Shown here: positions 36,131-47,631 of the stretch, piece after piece | How positions within the stretch are numbered: position 1 is the stretch's first letter | How the letters are laid out: each line of letters opens with the position of its first letter | Assembly: GCA_026826555.1 (NCBI GenBank) | Contig: JAKSZT010054568.1 | Coordinates: forward strand, 12,180,826-12,244,825 | DNA: 64,000 nt | From: Tolypeutes matacus | Taxonomy: Eukaryota > Chordata > Mammalia > Cingulata > Chlamyphoridae | Direction: 5' to 3' | Program-made: the position numbers and the translations under genes | The notes under the pieces: generated by a model | The model's database searches: none | Told to the model about the DNA's origin: nothing | Seen by the model: only the letters and a program-made list of their open reading frames with translations

Positions 36131-37560
36131 AAATAAATAAATATCTGGCCGTATCTCACACGCTTCCTAGTCCCCTGCCTTCGGCTCCTAACCGTCTCTG
36201 ACCCTAAGAGGTACCGGCCCGGTCCCTGGTTGCTGGCTGGCCTCAGCTGAGCTGTAAGGGGGTCAGCAGCTATCTCGCCTCGTGGTTCAGTGGCCCTTTG
36301 CGCCGTTGGCTTCGGTATCCTGTCTCGGTTCCTGGCGTTTTGTGTCGCCTGTCCCCTAGAGCCGGCCTGCTCTGAGTCTAAGCCCCCAGCTCTATGGCTT
36401 GGTGCCTGTGCTTCCTCCTCCTGTCTATGGAGAGGATGGTAGCTCCTGTTTCGAGAGTCTCCGTAGAAACCAGCCTTCCCTCCAGCCAGGGGCTCACTGG
36501 GCACCTGCAGCCCAGCTCAGCCGGCTGCAGGGCTGGGGCCTCCGGGCACTGCCGGGAGACGGGGCAGCGGCCAGCCTGAGCCAGGGCACAGGGGTTCTTG
36601 GCAGGTCCCTGCCCCGCCTTGGACCTGCCTCCCAGGAGTTCCTCACACAGCACTCCTCCTTAGAGGAGAGAATGCCGGCCCCTTAGCATGTGAGGCTGGT
36701 CCTGAGCTGGGTTTCAGCCAGGTAAGTGCTGTCTCGCCCGGAGCTTCTCTTGTTTGGATTTAGACACATAAAAATGTGCCGATATGTTTAATGACAACTA
36801 ATGGGTGTTGCTGCCGAATGGACTGACTGACAGCCGGGAGGCTTCCTACTCCATGCCAGTTTCCATGACAACGCTGCTCCCCCGCATCAGCCGCCTCCTG
36901 CGTCCCTGTTCTCTCAGGTGCCATGCAGAATCCGGGCCCCTTCCCGACGTCCTGCAGAAAGGAGGCCGGACCTCTACACATTCTCTCAAGTGGGTCTGAA
37001 CAGCAGAGGGTGGTTTCCTCTGAAGATCAAAAGCATTTTCTCCCAGGAGAAATCGGTTCTCATTTCCATGACTTTGGTTTAATAATGGTGGTTATAGTCA
37101 ACTTTAAATCGTGGTCCTTGAAATGACAAAGAAAATAAGAAGAGCAAGAACATGCATTTGAATAAATTGTGTCTGAAAAGAAATGGAGATAAAATCATAC
37201 CTTTCTCAGGTTCGCTGTAGGAGGGTTTAATTTGAAAGGATAAAACACATCGGCTGAGTTGTGTGTCTTTGGGTATTTGACAGAGACATGAGGCCACTAA
37301 CCAGAAACTTATCTTCATAGAGGTTAATTCTCAAGTGGGGTGATGTGGCTGAAGCTCAATCTTTGTGTCTTAATAACTGCAATTATTTCCCTTTTAAAAG
37401 ACACTATTCATTTTAACTAATGTAAATTATTAGCTTAAAAACCATAGAATTTAGGGATAACTTCTTGACAAATTCATGAAAATTTTAGTGAATAGTACTG
37501 TCATTACAACCTATTGTAATAAGCTTTATTTCTTTTTAAATTCCCATTATTTTCTCCTAA

Positions 37561-37594
37561 ACAAATTTACAAATTTACAAATTTACAAATAAAT
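37561..37594. repeat. 8-bp tandem repeat (ACAAATTT)n
   Basis: ACAAATTT occurs three times perfectly, then ACAAATAAAT. Confidence 0.95.
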
Positions 37595-39823
37595 ACTGGA
37601 AGAATAGGATAATTTTTTTTCCTTAGAAATTTTAATCATTTTTCAAATTGTCCAGAGAACAAACATTGCTTTGTGAAAAGGAAAAATAAGGCTCTTCTTT
37701 AAGCAGTTACAAGTGTGAGAAACGTGTGTGCTGTATGGAGAGACGGGTTGGTCCTATTCCCTTCCCACCAGCAAAAAGCCTTGGAAATATGATATCCCAA
37801 AGCATCGTTTCCCCCTGGGAAATAATAAGAGGATTAAAACCAGTAGTTATAATCTTCAGAAGAAAAGTTAGTGTGCCTGTTCAAATTACTTCTTATCTAA
37901 CCAACATTTTACCCAGTTGAAAAATAAAATGACTATGCTTCCACTAGGCTTCCCTGGGGCGTGAAAGATCCAAAATGATCTATGTGCTAAAAGTTCACTG
38001 TAGAGATTTCTCTTTTTTGTTTTATCATATTTGTGATGGTAAAATCCTATTTGTGACTGAGGAGGGATATGGAAAATTATTAGCAAATAGAGATGCAATT
38101 ATTTGTCCCATAGTCTTTAAACCTAACGCCAATTTTCTGCTGTTATTCACCTATGGTGAAATCACACCACAAATCACAAATGGATCGGAAGAGAAAAGCT
38201 ATGAGACATGAGCTCACATGCAGTTCTATAGTTTTCTTCATGGAAATATATGCTTATGGCTTCAGTCATGCATTTGCATATTTTGGAAACGTAATTTCAT
38301 CTTGCTAAGAAATTTACATTTGAAATAGTACATTGCTTAATATGTTCTAAATCTTAGTTATATTATGAGTATTATGGAATTAATTGGATTAATTGTTTAA
38401 GACGCCTGGTTGAAAACACTGAACTGCCCTCTGCAAGTTTAAGAGACTGTGCGCTAGATGGTTTCTAATGCCCCTGGCAGCTCCCCTGTCTGCACGGTCC
38501 AGGATTCTGAGCTCACATCTTCCACTGCTCTCCCCAACATTGTGCAGGAGCCTGATAATAGTGTCACACTTAGAAATGGGTATAAAGGAGTGAAAACAGC
38601 AAGCCACTTCCATTTAATATTAAGAAAATAAATATATGTTGGAATGAAAATGTTGTGGTAGTAACAGGCATAAAGACTGGCTACAGGCTTTTCTGAGACA
38701 AACATGGGGCTGGATGACTCAAAGGAAGGAGCAGTGCCTGTGGGGTCCGAGAGCCATGGGGCTGCCCTTTGTTAGCGAGGAGCTCTCGGCAAGCTGCTCC
38801 CAGCTCCAAGCTCCACGTGCTCGTCTCTGCGTGAAGGATGATGAGCCTCGCTTCGTGGAGTTGCCCTGCATTCTAGAGAGACTGCCTGTGGAAAGTCAGC
38901 GCCCAGCAGATGCTGGGCTCTTGCTTTCTACTGTCCAGACCTGAGGATGCCTGCTTGGAACGAGTGTCATGTTGTCCATCTTCAGCCATCATTTCCCTTA
39001 CTATGTGAGAGAATAAAAAACAACTATGCAGTCAGAACATCCACAGACTATTTGGGAAAGATGGTGTCACCTGAGAGTACTCCTGGCCCTAATCACCCCC
39101 CTCCTGTGCTCAGGCGTGGCTCATCCCCCATGCTCCTGTCTGAAGCCGCGGCGCTCTCTGCACTGGGCTGAGAGGTTAAGAAGCACCCCAAGTCACCATC
39201 AAAGCCATCTCAGTTCTTGCGCAATTCTGGCAAGCCTATTTTCAGACGCTCATCCTGCAGGGCGTCTCATTACTCACTGGGACAGTTTCAACTATCAAAA
39301 GCTGCATAATAAGAAAGTCCTTATTTGTAGAAAGTGCTCTCTGCTGTATTGCCAAGGACAGGGGATGGGGGGAGTGTCGAGGCAGAGGGCCTGGTGGCGA
39401 GCTGTTGGAAAACTCCAGCGGAGCTCACCAAGCCCTGGGCCCAGGAAGAAGTGGCCAAAGGAGCCCGAGGAAACCTCCAGCAGGCTGCGAGGGAGTTTGT
39501 TTAGGAGGAGGCCCCCTGGGTCACAGCCCTAAGAATTAGGTAAGAATGTGTGCTTCCCTGTGTGGTGGGGGCTGGTCAGTGAGCGTAGAAGGAATCGTGA
39601 GGACTAGCGCAATCGCATGGCGTCCAGAAGGCTGTCGTGGGCTGGGGGCCGCCCCAAGACTCTCACCCGGGGGGGAGCCCACTCCTGCCGCTCTGGACTC
39701 TAACGCCCTCAGCACAAATACAAGACTCCACCGATACCCGAGAAAAGTGGTTCTGCCCCAAAGCAGCAGTTACGGTGCCCTGAGCACCAGATGCTTGGTA
39801 CGTAGGCGCAGGCTGGAATCGGC

Positions 39824-39891
39824 TCCGTCCAGCCGAGCCCACGGATTCCGTCCAGCCGAGCCCACGGATTCCGTCCAGCTGAGCCCACAGA
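39824..39891. repeat. 23-bp GC-rich tandem repeat, three copies
   Basis: A unit opening TCCGTCCAGCCGAGCCCACG lies at 39824-39846 and 39847-39869. A third copy with a few changes (CAGCTGAGCCCACAGA) lies at 39870-39891. The 23-bp length is not a multiple of three. Confidence 0.95.
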
Positions 39892-40389
39892 GGCTCCAGA
39901 TGCAGCCAGGCCTGACCTGGCGAGGGAAGCCAGGCCGCGTCCGACTGCGAAGCCGCTCCTCGGCTAACCAGACCGTTCTTCTCGCTTAAGAATTTACATG
40001 TACCTGTTCGTGTGTGACTTAAAACGCTCAGATTTTAAAGGTTCTCAAAATTAAGAAACAGAAGTAAAGGTATTGACTTGCAGCAATATAGCTAATTCTT
40101 ATTAATTGCAAAAATTAATTTTTCACAAAGCAAAAAGTGTATATATATATATACAAACGCACAGAAAATTGCCTGAGAGAATGTATATACCATATTAAAA
40201 GTGGTTATTGGGCAGTCAGATGGTAAGTGATTTTAGGTTGTTCCAAAATTCTTAAATATTCTGAATGATCTTACATTACTCATGTTATGCAAAATAATTT
40301 TATATACTTTAAACTGAAGGTTTTTTGTTTGTACATACATTTTTAATTATTACTATTATTTTAATCACTAGCAACATTAAACACACAAT

Positions 40390-41225
40390 GAATGTCTTTT
40401 TTCTTTTTTAATTAAACATTTTTTAGGTAATTTTAGATTCATATGTAAGAAATATTACAGAGATTTTTTGTGCTTTTACACGGTTTTACCAAATGGTAAC
40501 ATCTTGTAAAACTACCCTACAATATCTCAGCCAAGGTACTGACAGATACAATCCACAGAGCTTGTTCAGATTTTCCCAGCTTTACTTGTACTCATTTGCG
40601 TGTGTGGGTATGTGTCCGTGTGTTTACTTCTGTGCAATTTTATCCCTTGTGGATGAGTGTAACCGCCGCGTCCCGGCTGCAAGGCCGCACCGCCCTCCTG
40701 CCACCCCCGGCACCCGCTAATCGGATGTCCTTTCGCCAGCCCTGTCTTTCAGGGATGGAAGCCTTGGGGACTAGCGTCGTCCACGTCACGGTGCCCTGAT
40801 AATGCCTCCTCAAGTCGTCGATGCTTCAGCGGCTCTTCTTTATCACTGTGTGATCTTCCACGGCATGCAGTGCCACGGACTGCTCAACCATTCACCCACG
40901 GAAGGACATCTGGGCCGTTCCCACCTTTTGTGTATTATGATAAAGCTGCTATGAATATTCTTGCACAGGTTTCTGCGTGAACATAAGGTGCATTTCTCTG
41001 GGATACGTGCCCAGGAGCGCGATTGCTGGATCATATGGTAGGTGCATGTTTTGCTCCATAAGGAGCTGCCAAACTGTTATCCAGAGTAACTGACATTTTG
41101 CATTCCCAGCAGCAATGTATGCGGATCCGTTCTCTCCACATCCTCACCAGCATTTGTTGTTGTCACTACTTTATTTCAGCCATTCCCATAGGGATGAACT
41201 GATAGGTCACAGTGGTTTTCAAAAC
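40390..41225 (-). mobile_element. Old LINE-1 fragment, antisense
   Basis: AAACATTTTTTAGGTAATTT, TATTATGATAAAGCTGCTAT, TGCACAGGTTTCTGCGTGAA, GCGATTGCTGGATCATATGG and CACATCCTCACCAGCATTTG follow the reverse complement of mammalian L1 3' sequence in order. The middle part (about 40.66-40.80 kb) is unusually rich in CpG for an old L1. Confidence 0.75.
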
Positions 41226-42048
41226 AATTTTAAGATAAACAAATTACAACACCCAATGCCAGCAAAATGAAAGGAGTGGGCTGTCACGCAGTGCTCTTAG
41301 GCCGGGTAATCCCACTGGGATGAGTCCACTCCTTGGAACCTACCCTGCAGTGAGAAGAGAGGGTGCTCTCGTTTCCACCCCAAGGCACCAAGTCGTCATC
41401 TGATTACCAGACATATGGGACGACTGGGCAAGCATGAGAGCCAGCTCAGGCCATGCAGACGCCAGCCTTCCCGGGACCCGGACAGATCTTTGTGTTTACT
41501 GCTAATGAAGAAACTGCATTCCGGTGCACGGGTCTGCAGGCTGGAGTGAGTCCACGACAGCTGCCCTGAGATGGACGTGAGCCGGTGCAGGGACCCTCCA
41601 GGTTCCCAAGAACCCACAAGCGTGAGCGCCAGGCCCAGGAGCTTGGAAGGTTCTCGCAAGAATGACGCTCAGTGAGGGTCCTTGGAACCAGCCCCTCTCC
41701 TGGGGATGTCCAGCTCCAAGTTCTGCAAGAATTGTGGACGATTCACCTGAGTCCCCTACATGGATGGCTTTTATATCCATGGATATGATATTCCCGAGCA
41801 CTTGCTTCAAAAAAAATAGTTCAAGAGGTAGAGCAGATTCTGGATTTTGTTTAGTGGAGACTCTTCTTCCATGAGCATAGGACTGGCTCAGATTTGGTTC
41901 CTGAAAACGTTTATGTTTCTGTTAGGCATAAAGCTAATGAGGTGAGCAGAGATTATCAGTAGGATCAAAGGTCCTTCCTCCTGAGAGGAGCCTTTCATTT
42001 CCTTTAAGTGAGAGTAAAATACAAATGAAAATAAGACCGTCTATCTGC
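41226..42048. other. No recognised feature
   Basis: May include further decayed L1 at the start. Otherwise no repeat family or gene is recognised. Confidence 0.4.
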
Positions 42049-42119
42049 TCCTCTCTCTCTCTCTCTCTCTCTCTATCTCACACACACAGACACACAGACA
42101 CAGACACACACACACACAA
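42049..42119. repeat. Compound (CT)n(CA)n microsatellite
   Basis: An uninterrupted CT run of about 25 bases (42050-42074) continues into CACACA/CAGACA units to 42119. Confidence 0.97.
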
Positions 42120-42514
42120 ATGGAGGTAGATGAAATATTAAATATTAGATTCCTTCTACTGGAATTAAAGTACGAGCCCATGGACAATTTCTTACCACGG
42201 AGATCAAATCTATTCAGAGCAATTTTGTCAAGATTAGACTTATGAAATATAAATTTTTGTCTATGAATGAAGCGTCATTTGTAGGGACAAACTTTGTCTC
42301 ATTAATTTTCTCTTTGTGTTATAAGTGAAATCTGGCAACAATCCTCAGAGGTTATACAATAATTGTTCCATATTCTTTAAAGCAGGATGCGTGAGATTCT
42401 ACAATCTTTGTGATCTGTTTATGCCTCTTATAGCTTCTTTGCCTCGTTAGTTAACAATATAATAATTCCAACAGGTTTTGCTTGGTAGACGCTTTTTTGA
42501 CATGGTTTGTTTCA

Positions 42515-42935
42515 GGTGCCTCCGCACCCTGCATCCGTTTGCTCCTGCGCCTCCGTTAGCAAAGCCCGCATTCCGCTGAGGCGTGGAGACTGTCCCCGCG
42601 CCGTCTGCAGCCGTGCAGCGGACGCGGGCGTCCAGGGCCCAGGCCAGGCCGTCCAGCCCCGGGCTCACTGCAGCGCGCCCAGCGGGTTAGGCGGAGCACG
42701 TGCTCGCTGGCGGCTGGTCCCCCAGGCCCGAATGGGCTTCCCTGAGCCGTGGAAGCGAGGCATCACTGCAAATGAGGGAAAATGGCCAAATTAAAGAGGG
42801 AGGAAGGGGAGGGCGGTGGACGCGGAGCTGGGCAGCTGCGCAGCTCGTAGCTGCAGGAGGGCGCCTGGCGAAGGGCAAGCGAGGGAGGGGCGCGGGCTCC
42901 GCTCACCCTGAGCCAGCAAGGGGTAGGGACCCCGC
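42515..42935. promoter_or_regulatory. CpG-dense island, possible orphan promoter
   Basis: CpG is frequent through about 42.52-42.94 kb (for example GCCCCGCGCC-like and GGACGCGGGCGTCC blocks near 42.59-42.63, AGCGCGCCC near 42.67, GGGGCGCGGGCTCC near 42.89). The flanks on both sides are AT-rich and CpG-poor. In vertebrates such islands usually mark promoters protected from germline methylation. I see no TATA box or recognisable coding first exon, so the transcript (if any) and its direction are unknown. GC-rich repeat sequence is the alternative. Confidence 0.5.
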
Positions 42936-44142
42936 CTGGTGCCAGAGAGGCACCTTCTTTCATGGGTCAAACCGAGGAGTATTTAAAATTCACCCAAAGC
43001 TCCAGCTATCCCTTTCCAGTCTATGCTCCCGTGTGCCCCCAGCTCACTGAGTGCTCTTGGGAAACACCCCCTTCCCTTTTTGTTAAACTTCCTCCTCCCT
43101 GTCTTCCCATTTTTGTACGTAAGAGAATGATTCTGGATTCAATATTGTAGAAATAGGCTTTATTTTCACACAAGCCTCAGATTTGTCTACTGTATTCTTT
43201 TAGGGCAGGTTTGCAAAGAAAACCACTCACAAATGAACTCTCAGCCTTCACTGTAAAAATCATTTCTCATCCCTTACGACCAAAGAAAGAGAAAGAGAGA
43301 GAGAGAAAAGCAATGATAGAGACCATCTTCACTCAAAAATTGTCACTCGATTACCATAAAGAAGAAAAGCCTAATATTTCAAAGGGTGAGATTTCCTTGC
43401 ATTTTGCAGAAGCAAATACTCCCTGAATAAAAATATGCAAGGGCTTAAAAAATGGAGCAGAACATAAATATTGTCTTAAGAAGTTTGATTTGTGACTTGA
43501 AAGTTGTGCAGCCAATCTATCATAAAACAAATTTATGTTGTCATTGTTTAAAGCCCCTCAAATTAAATGTGCCATCTCTAGTATTAAGACAAGTAAATTT
43601 GAAACTGATTTTGAATTGAAGAAAATTGGAAAGAAATTTAGGGTGCTCATTATGCTGTCAAGAATTCTTCACATTTTCAGTCATTCAGAGGCTAATTATT
43701 CTGTTATGAGATTTTTCAGAATCCGTGTTTTGATCTTCCTGTGGCTCTCCCCCTCTGGCCTCCGCATGAGTGTCTTCTCTGAAAGGTGGGAGTGGGAAGG
43801 AAAAGGGCCTCAACTCTGGCTCAGGGGACAGTGAACTTGATGCTGATTCTCTTGGTGAGATCTGGGTATATCCAGGACTTCACTGCCTGTGACCAGCCCA
43901 GAATCAAATCATTTGTGATTGGACTATATATAAAAATTTAGAAGAAAACATTTCTACCTTATAAATGCATAAACATAGCATTGTGAAACTCTGTTCCACT
44001 TTTCTCTTAACACAAAGTCCATGATCATTAAAATGTATGTATATTGTATTAACAAGTAAAGGTTCTACTCTTGCTTTCTCCTTCCCTATCATCTCCTTTT
44101 CCCTTAGGCTATGAATTCTTTAAAATGGTTGGTTTTCTGGGT
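42936..44142. other. No recognised feature
   Basis: AT-rich downstream of the CpG-dense block. A GA-rich run lies at about 43.28-43.31 kb. No exon or repeat is recognised. Confidence 0.45.
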
Positions 44143-44540
44143 TGACAGTGTCCCCAGAAATCCACATCCACCTGGCACCTGCTACTTCTGGAAAAGGGTC
44201 TTTGCAAATGGAGCTGAATTAAATGAGGTCACACTGACTGAGGGTGGGTGGCCCTGAATTCAGTGGCGTCCTTGTAAAGAGAGAGGCGTGCAGACTGAAG
44301 AAGCCCAGGGAAAAGGCTGTGCAGGTGGAGGGGAGGTTGGAGTGTCACTGCCACAGGCCAAGGAAGGCTGCAGCACCAGGAGCTGGCAGAGGTGGGGATT
44401 CCTCTCGAGAGCCTCCAAAGAGCACAGTCAAGCGGACACCCCGATTTCCAACCTCCAGAACTGTGAGAGAATACATTTCCATTTTTCCAAGCCACCCAAT
44501 GTGTCATATTTTGTTAAGGCAACCCTAGGAGACTAACTCA
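44143..44540 (+). mobile_element. MLT1-type MaLR solo LTR
   Basis: Follows the MLT1 LTR consensus end to end. GGGTCTTTGCAAATGGAGCT, then ATTAAATGAGGTCACACTGA, GTGGCGTCCTTGTAAAGAGA, ACCTCCAGAACTGTGAGAGA, AATACATTTCCATTTTTCCA, AGCCACCCAATGTGTCATAT and TTTGTTAAGGCAACCCTAGG are recognisable. MaLRs are old ERVL-related LTR elements. No internal sequence adjoins. Confidence 0.9.
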
Positions 44541-45069
44541 GAGCTTCTGCATTTGGCACAAGCGTCTTTGGGAACATGAAGATAACATCTCCAGAACTTC
44601 TGAAAAAGGCAAGCTATAAAGAAATGAATCTATAAACTCAGCAAAGAGGATTCTGCTTCTGTACTGGGTAGCTGCAGCTCCATGAGATGGTTTGTGTCTA
44701 GGCAAGCTCAGTTCAACCTACCAAGAAAATGACTGCCGGAAAGGCAGAAGTCCTTTTGGAATTTCTGGCCCAGAATCCTGTGAGAGGAAGCTCACTTCTC
44801 GCTCTCTCTGCTTGTTACACTTGCATGGAAAATTGTGCTCATCTTCTTCTCCCAATCTAGCATTTAACTTCTTTTATACTTTAAAAGGAATAAACACAAA
44901 ATGTTGAATCCTGCCCTTCTAGGACTCCTCTAAATTCAATTTCTCACCTAAATAATTGTTAGGGAATCCACAGTTTAAAGAGGAAGGGTCTTAGAGATCC
45001 TCTATTTCCAACCCTCATTTTACACGTACAGAAGATGAGGGTCAAGAAGGGTTAAATCGCCTGATTCAA

Positions 45070-45250
45070 ATCAAATCACTTAGGGCACCTTTAAAAAGTA
45101 CTAATTCCAGGTTCCACTCTCAGAAATTCAGCTTTAATAGCTGTGAGTGGGAGCTCAGGCAGTATTTGTTTTGTTTTGTTTTGTTGTTCTTTTTGTTTTT
45201 TGAACAAGAGGTATTATTTAATGTAAAGCCAGTGTTGAGAACCTTTGCTC
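45070..45250 (+). mobile_element. MER5-type hAT fragment with (TTTTG)n insertion
   Basis: AATCACTTAGGGCACCTTTA, AAAAGTACTAATTCCAGGTT, CCACTCTCAGAAATTCAGCT, and the end GCCAGTGTTGAGAACCTTTG resemble MER5B. A TTTTG-unit run (45168-45190) interrupts it. The left terminal repeat is not clear. Confidence 0.6.
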
Positions 45251-45730
45251 TGGGAAAACCATTAATTCCATGTGTCAACATGGCTAGGTATGGTGTTCAG
45301 TTGTTTGGCCAGGCCAGCACTGGCCTGATTGTCACTGTGAAGATATATCATGAATGGGTTTCTGTCTGTAGTCACTGGACTGCATCTACAGTTGATTGCA
45401 TCTACAGTCAACACAGGAGCCGGCCCTCAGTAATGAGGCAAGTCTCCTCTTACAATCAGTTGAAAGTCTTAAAACCAGAAGTGAGGATTTCAGAATTCTG
45501 AAAGAAAAATCCTTACCTCTGCCTCAGCCGGCCAGCTTCTCCAGGGAATTCAACTTCACCTTCATCAGAGTTTCCAACTTGTGACCTGCCCTAAGAACTT
45601 GGATTTGCCAATCCCCATGGTTGCAAGAGCAGATCCCTATAATAAATCTCAATCTCTCTCTCTCTCTCTCTCCAATGGGAGATTCAGGAGATCGTATAAT
45701 CCCATTGGTTCTCTGGAGAGCCCTAGTACA
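45251..45730 (+). mobile_element. ERVL-type LTR
   Basis: Starts TGGGAAAACCATTAATTCCA and continues GTCAACATGGCTAGGTATGG, AATCAGTTGAAAGTCTTAAA, CCAACTTGTGACCTGCCCTA. It then has AATAAATCTC (a polyadenylation-like signal), a (TC)n run at 45652-45672 and the end TTGGTTCTCTGGAGAGCCCT followed by AGTACA. The same family occurs at 31.87 and (-) 58.53 kb. A clear duplication is not visible at this copy. Confidence 0.75.
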
Positions 45731-45754
45731 TATTCACTTCCCAGAATCAATAAC

Positions 45755-46210
45755 TGTTGCAATTCACCAGAGCTGCTATCAAATACCACACAATGGACTG
45801 GCTCAAACAATGGGGACTTGCTGGCTCGCGGTCTTGAAGCTGAGAGAAGACTCTAGCAAGCTGTGGGCAAGGCGTGCTTTCTCTCTGCGACCTGCAGTGC
45901 TCCGAGGCTGGCTGGCAGAATCCTGGCAGTTCTCTGGTTACACCTCTGCCTATCATTGCAGGGCAGTGTCCTTTTCCTTGCGTCTACTCTGGTTTTCCCC
46001 TCACTTTGGCTTCTCCTGGAGTGGCCTTCTCTGGCTTCTGGCTTCCACTTCCTTCTTTTTATACGTACTGCTGGAATGTGGGTCAGGACTACCCTCGTTT
46101 GGCTGGGCTCCACCTTAAGTGAAAACACCATCTTCCGAGGCCCTGCTTACGATGGGTTCACGCCCACGCGGTGGGCGCTAAGACTGGACACGACTCAGTC
46201 TGCCACCCAC
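45755..46210 (-). mobile_element. MaLR-like LTR, antisense
   Basis: The + strand begins TGTTGCAATTCACCAGAGCT and GCTATCAAATACCACACAAT, then GGACTGGCTCAAACAATGGG. This is the reverse-complement pattern of a MaLR LTR 3' end (gctgccataacaaataccacagactgg, gctcaaacaacag). The body, rich in TTCTCC/CTTCC, and the closing ACGCCCACGCGGTGG, then GACACGACTCAGTCTGCC, fit the LTR U3 end. It lies about 25 bp after the preceding LTR. Confidence 0.65.
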
Positions 46211-46951
46211 TGTCAAATTCACCCAGGAACCTAACCCCACGAGCAGTGCCCATCCCTCAAGTCACGGAAGGGGGAGCCGAGCCAGGGCAGAGCAGGTGAT
46301 TCTCTCATGCTAGAAGGAAAGGTGACATGGTATATGCTTTTCACCCACTGTCAGGCCACGACAGCGCATTGCCCAGTTTAACTTTAATACGCTGTCCTGC
46401 TGGAGATAACACCAGATCTGCCCGTTTAAATCGTCCACGTGATCATGTGGGGTCGGCGGTTTTCCCACAGGTCCTGCACCATCTGCACCATCATAAGAGC
46501 TGAGGCACTCTTCTTACGACACTGTGCTGACCCTTCCTAGCTCATGGCATCCTATGCTGTAATTGCCCATTAACGTGACCTTTTACCAAACTGTGACTTC
46601 TAAAAGGCACCTTCAAAGTCTGACTTGTAACTGCTCTATCCCCAGAGCCACATAAAATACTTAAAAAACAATAATCATTCAAGAGCTATCTGTGAGAGGG
46701 AGGAACGGAAAGAGGGAAGAGGGAGGGATGAGATGGAGGGACAGAGGGACAAGAGAGGGAGGAGAGAAGTGAGGAAGTAAGCCAGACTACAACATAAGTT
46801 GAATCTTTTTATTTTGTTCTATTGTATTTATTTCCAAAAATATTGATGAGGTCAGGAAAACCTTGAAATTCACTACTATGTTCACAGCTTACTCATGAGT
46901 AACTGAGATCTTTATACTAAAATATAAGTTACCATTTGTGCTAATGAGGTC
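46211..46951. other. Unique sequence with polypurine tract
   Basis: A GA-rich strand asymmetry at about 46690-46785 (GAGGGAGGAACGGAAAGAGG and similar) is the only clear structure. The rest is unrecognised. Confidence 0.55.
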
Positions 46952-47626
46952 TGTAGCAGTTTGGTATTGTTTATGAATTCCAAAAATAGATATTGGATTA
47001 TGTTTGTGAACTGGTCTGCTCCTCTGGGCATATTAGATTGGATTGGATTCAGAGGTTTCACTCCTACTTGATTAAATAATGATTAAGGCTTTGATTGGGC
47101 CACGTCAGTGGGACGTTGAGTCCCAGCCCCGTTAGAGGTTAGGGACTCACAGAGAAAACCACACGGCACAGGAATTAGTTGGAGTTTTAATGCTGGAGCC
47201 CTGGGAAGTAAACACACAGAGAAGCAGATATGTGAAGAAAGAGAGACGCCTCCACTAGACAAGGCAGAGGCCCCGGGAAGAGAGATGAGCCATTTGCCTG
47301 ATGGTCTACAGCCGACCTTGTGGAGAGAACAAAGCAGCTGAGCCTGGAGAGAAACAAGCCCTGGGAAAGAGACAAGACTTATCCCAGCCCACAGCTGATA
47401 TTGGATGAAGCTGGGACCACGGAGCCTGAGGAGGAAGAGGAAACCCGAACCCTTGCAGGCGTCGGCAGCCGTCTTGCTCCAACAAGTGGCAACAGACGTT
47501 GGTGAGGGAAGTAGCTTATGCTTTATGGCCTGGTAACTGTAAGCTTCTATGCCAAATAAATACCCTTTATAAAATTTAACAGATTTCTGGTACTTTGCAT
47601 CAGCACCCCTTTGGCTGACTAATACA
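46952..47626 (+). mobile_element. Solo LTR with perfect 5-bp target duplication
   Basis: A 675-bp unit starting TGTAGCAGTTTGGTATTG and ending TTTGGCTGACTAATACA, with the canonical TG...CA termini. AGGTC immediately precedes (46947-46951) and follows it (47627-47631). A 5-bp duplication is typical of ERVL/class III integrases. A polyadenylation-like AATAAA lies at about 47556, followed by CCCTTTATAAAA. No gag-pol-env sequence is present, so this is recombination-derived. The long minus-strand open frame inside (47083-47664) is incidental. Confidence 0.92.
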
Positions 47627-47631
47627 AGGTC

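Larger units (their letters stand above)
36131..40389. other. Mostly unique sequence; GC-rich at the start, AT-rich after 37 kb
   Basis: GC-rich patches at about 36.15-36.65 and 39.4-39.97 kb carry scattered CpG and chance open frames. Two short tandem repeats and an (AT)n run near 40.14 kb occur. No gene is recognised. Confidence 0.45.

Noticed and set aside
35980..36504. 174-codon minus-strand open frame
   Set aside because: Begins in unique GC-rich sequence and runs into L1 copy D 3' UTR; mixed origin argues against a real exon.
39026..39989. Overlapping frames of 168 and 147 codons
   Set aside because: GC-rich context with the 23-bp repeat shifting frame; no recognisable domain or splice-consistent structure.
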